From assembly GCA_028551475.1 (NCBI GenBank), contig CM052361.1, forward strand, positions 8,501,501 to 8,565,500: a stretch of 64,000 nucleotides of DNA, given 5' to 3'. The notes below the pieces were generated by a model. It was not told where the DNA came from. It saw nothing but the letters and a program-made list of their open reading frames with translations, and ran no database searches. This DNA comes from Casuarina equisetifolia. Taxonomy: Eukaryota > Streptophyta > Magnoliopsida > Fagales > Casuarinaceae. How positions within the stretch are numbered: the stretch's first letter is position 1; each line of letters opens with the position of its first letter. Both the position numbers and the translations under genes were made by a program. This document shows positions 63,180-64,000 of this stretch, in pieces.

Positions 63180-63912
63180 TTGGCATAAGGTGTTTCTTAG
63201 ATTAGGATTAAAATAATAATAAGAAGAAGCATATTCTCACTAATTCATCAAAGTGAGAGGTTATATCTATATTTAATTAGTCATATATACTCAAATATGT
63301 GATTGAATATTTACGTCATAGTATCCTTTTCATTTCTATCATCGAATACAGGTTATCTCATAATGCTGCTTTCTTCATGTATTTAAAACTATCCATATCC
63401 ATAAGAGTATTAAAGAAAAGTATAAATTTTACTAAAATATTAAGATCCCCATTGTAATTTTATCTTAATGTATTGAATTTGGAATAATCCTAATAGTCGC
63501 AAACCTTTCTTATGAAATTTCGAACAATAACGAAATGGATGGAAAATCTGTCCATGGACAGCCTAAGTTTTAACAACATGATAATACTTTTTGTAAGAAT
63601 GGTTCCAGACCTATCAAAACTCATAAGCTCATGTTTTATAAGGCACAAATATTTGAGTTTCTCTTTCAATGTGGGACTGACTCTCTCTTAACAGATTTCA
63701 TCTAACGCAGAAAATACAACGTTTGTTTTGTTCTGCCAGAAAAGCCACTTGATGCTCCAGATACTTCTCAAGATACTGTTAATCTCAAAGCCTCACGGAC
63801 GACAACGCAATCTTCCACAAAATGTGAATGACAGCATAGGATTCTGAGGGCCAGGGAGTAAGAAAAGGCAGGCCGGATTCGCTTTCGGCTTTTTGTTTCG
63901 AGATCTACGCAG
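63180..63912. other. Right flank, no gene seen
   Basis: AT-rich up to about 63700, then of higher GC content. No feature supported. Confidence 0.4.
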
Positions 63913-63999
63913 TTACTGAAAAACAAAAGCCAGGAGACATGCTTGAACGCACCCATAATTTTGCTCCTCCGCCGCAGTCGCTTCCTGGTTAAGCTTGTC
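63913..63999 (-). CDS. Possible 3' end of a gene entering from the right edge
   Basis: A frame with coding-like composition (KLNQEATAAEEQNYGCVQAC) reads from the window edge to TAA 63915-63913. The stretch just before the stop, cttttgtttttcag on the minus strand, could instead be a splice acceptor, in which case the next exon begins there. Too short to decide; no product can be named. Confidence 0.2.
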   Translation of the reverse strand, partial: DKLNQEATAAEEQNYGCVQACLLAFVFQ

Positions 64000-64000
64000 A

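Overview
This is nuclear DNA of a dicotyledonous plant. Its genes are split by GT-AG introns, it holds a local cluster of class III (secretory) peroxidase genes, and more than half of it is retrotransposon sequence (Ty1/copia, Ty3/gypsy and L1-type LINE). Peroxidase and transposon style suggest a woody dicot such as grapevine. That species guess is inference and was not tested. There are no bacterial, phage or CRISPR signals and no tRNA or rRNA genes that I could find.

The backbone is a segmental (tandem) duplication. Four peroxidase copies lie head to tail on the minus strand: A (1-1339, cut by the left edge), B (10013-11377, intact), C (24337-25886, open frame but with altered active-site residues) and D (48849-50753, pseudogene). 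All share one three-exon plan of 210, 195 and 549 nt, which lacks the third intron usual in this family. A short unrecognised plant gene, called gene U here, is linked to the units: U1 (17356-17655, broken, +), U2 (33435-33990, broken, +) and U3 (62287-62865, intact, -). Non-coding stretches also match between units, for example 8220-8730 with 14085-14600, 14760-15060 with 60120-60420, and 15890-16065 with 61105-61330.

Transposons fill the spaces. From left to right they are: a full-length LINE (2534-7918) with a perfect 19-bp target duplication and an intact ORF1; a 5'-truncated LINE tail (8815-9124); a decayed copia (18604-24163, TSD attat) just downstream of peroxidase C; a gag-only Ty3-like element (26845-32725); a composite copia-like element with 1.0-kb LTRs (34859-45283) carrying two gag blocks but only one RT/RNase H; a LINE tail inside exon 3 of peroxidase D (48963-49399); and a copia (50956-57296) in the promoter of peroxidase D. 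That last copia is itself split by a solo LTR of the Ty3-like family (53516-54768, TSD gtcac). A fragment of ADP-glucose pyrophosphorylase coding sequence lies at 45977-46290.

The observations most worth following are these. Peroxidase C has lost its distal catalytic histidine and the asparagine that partners it, yet stays open. A long reading frame runs from the 3' end of the composite copia pol across the junction into the U3 part of its LTR. A captured starch-synthesis gene fragment is present, and gene U has been duplicated together with the peroxidases.
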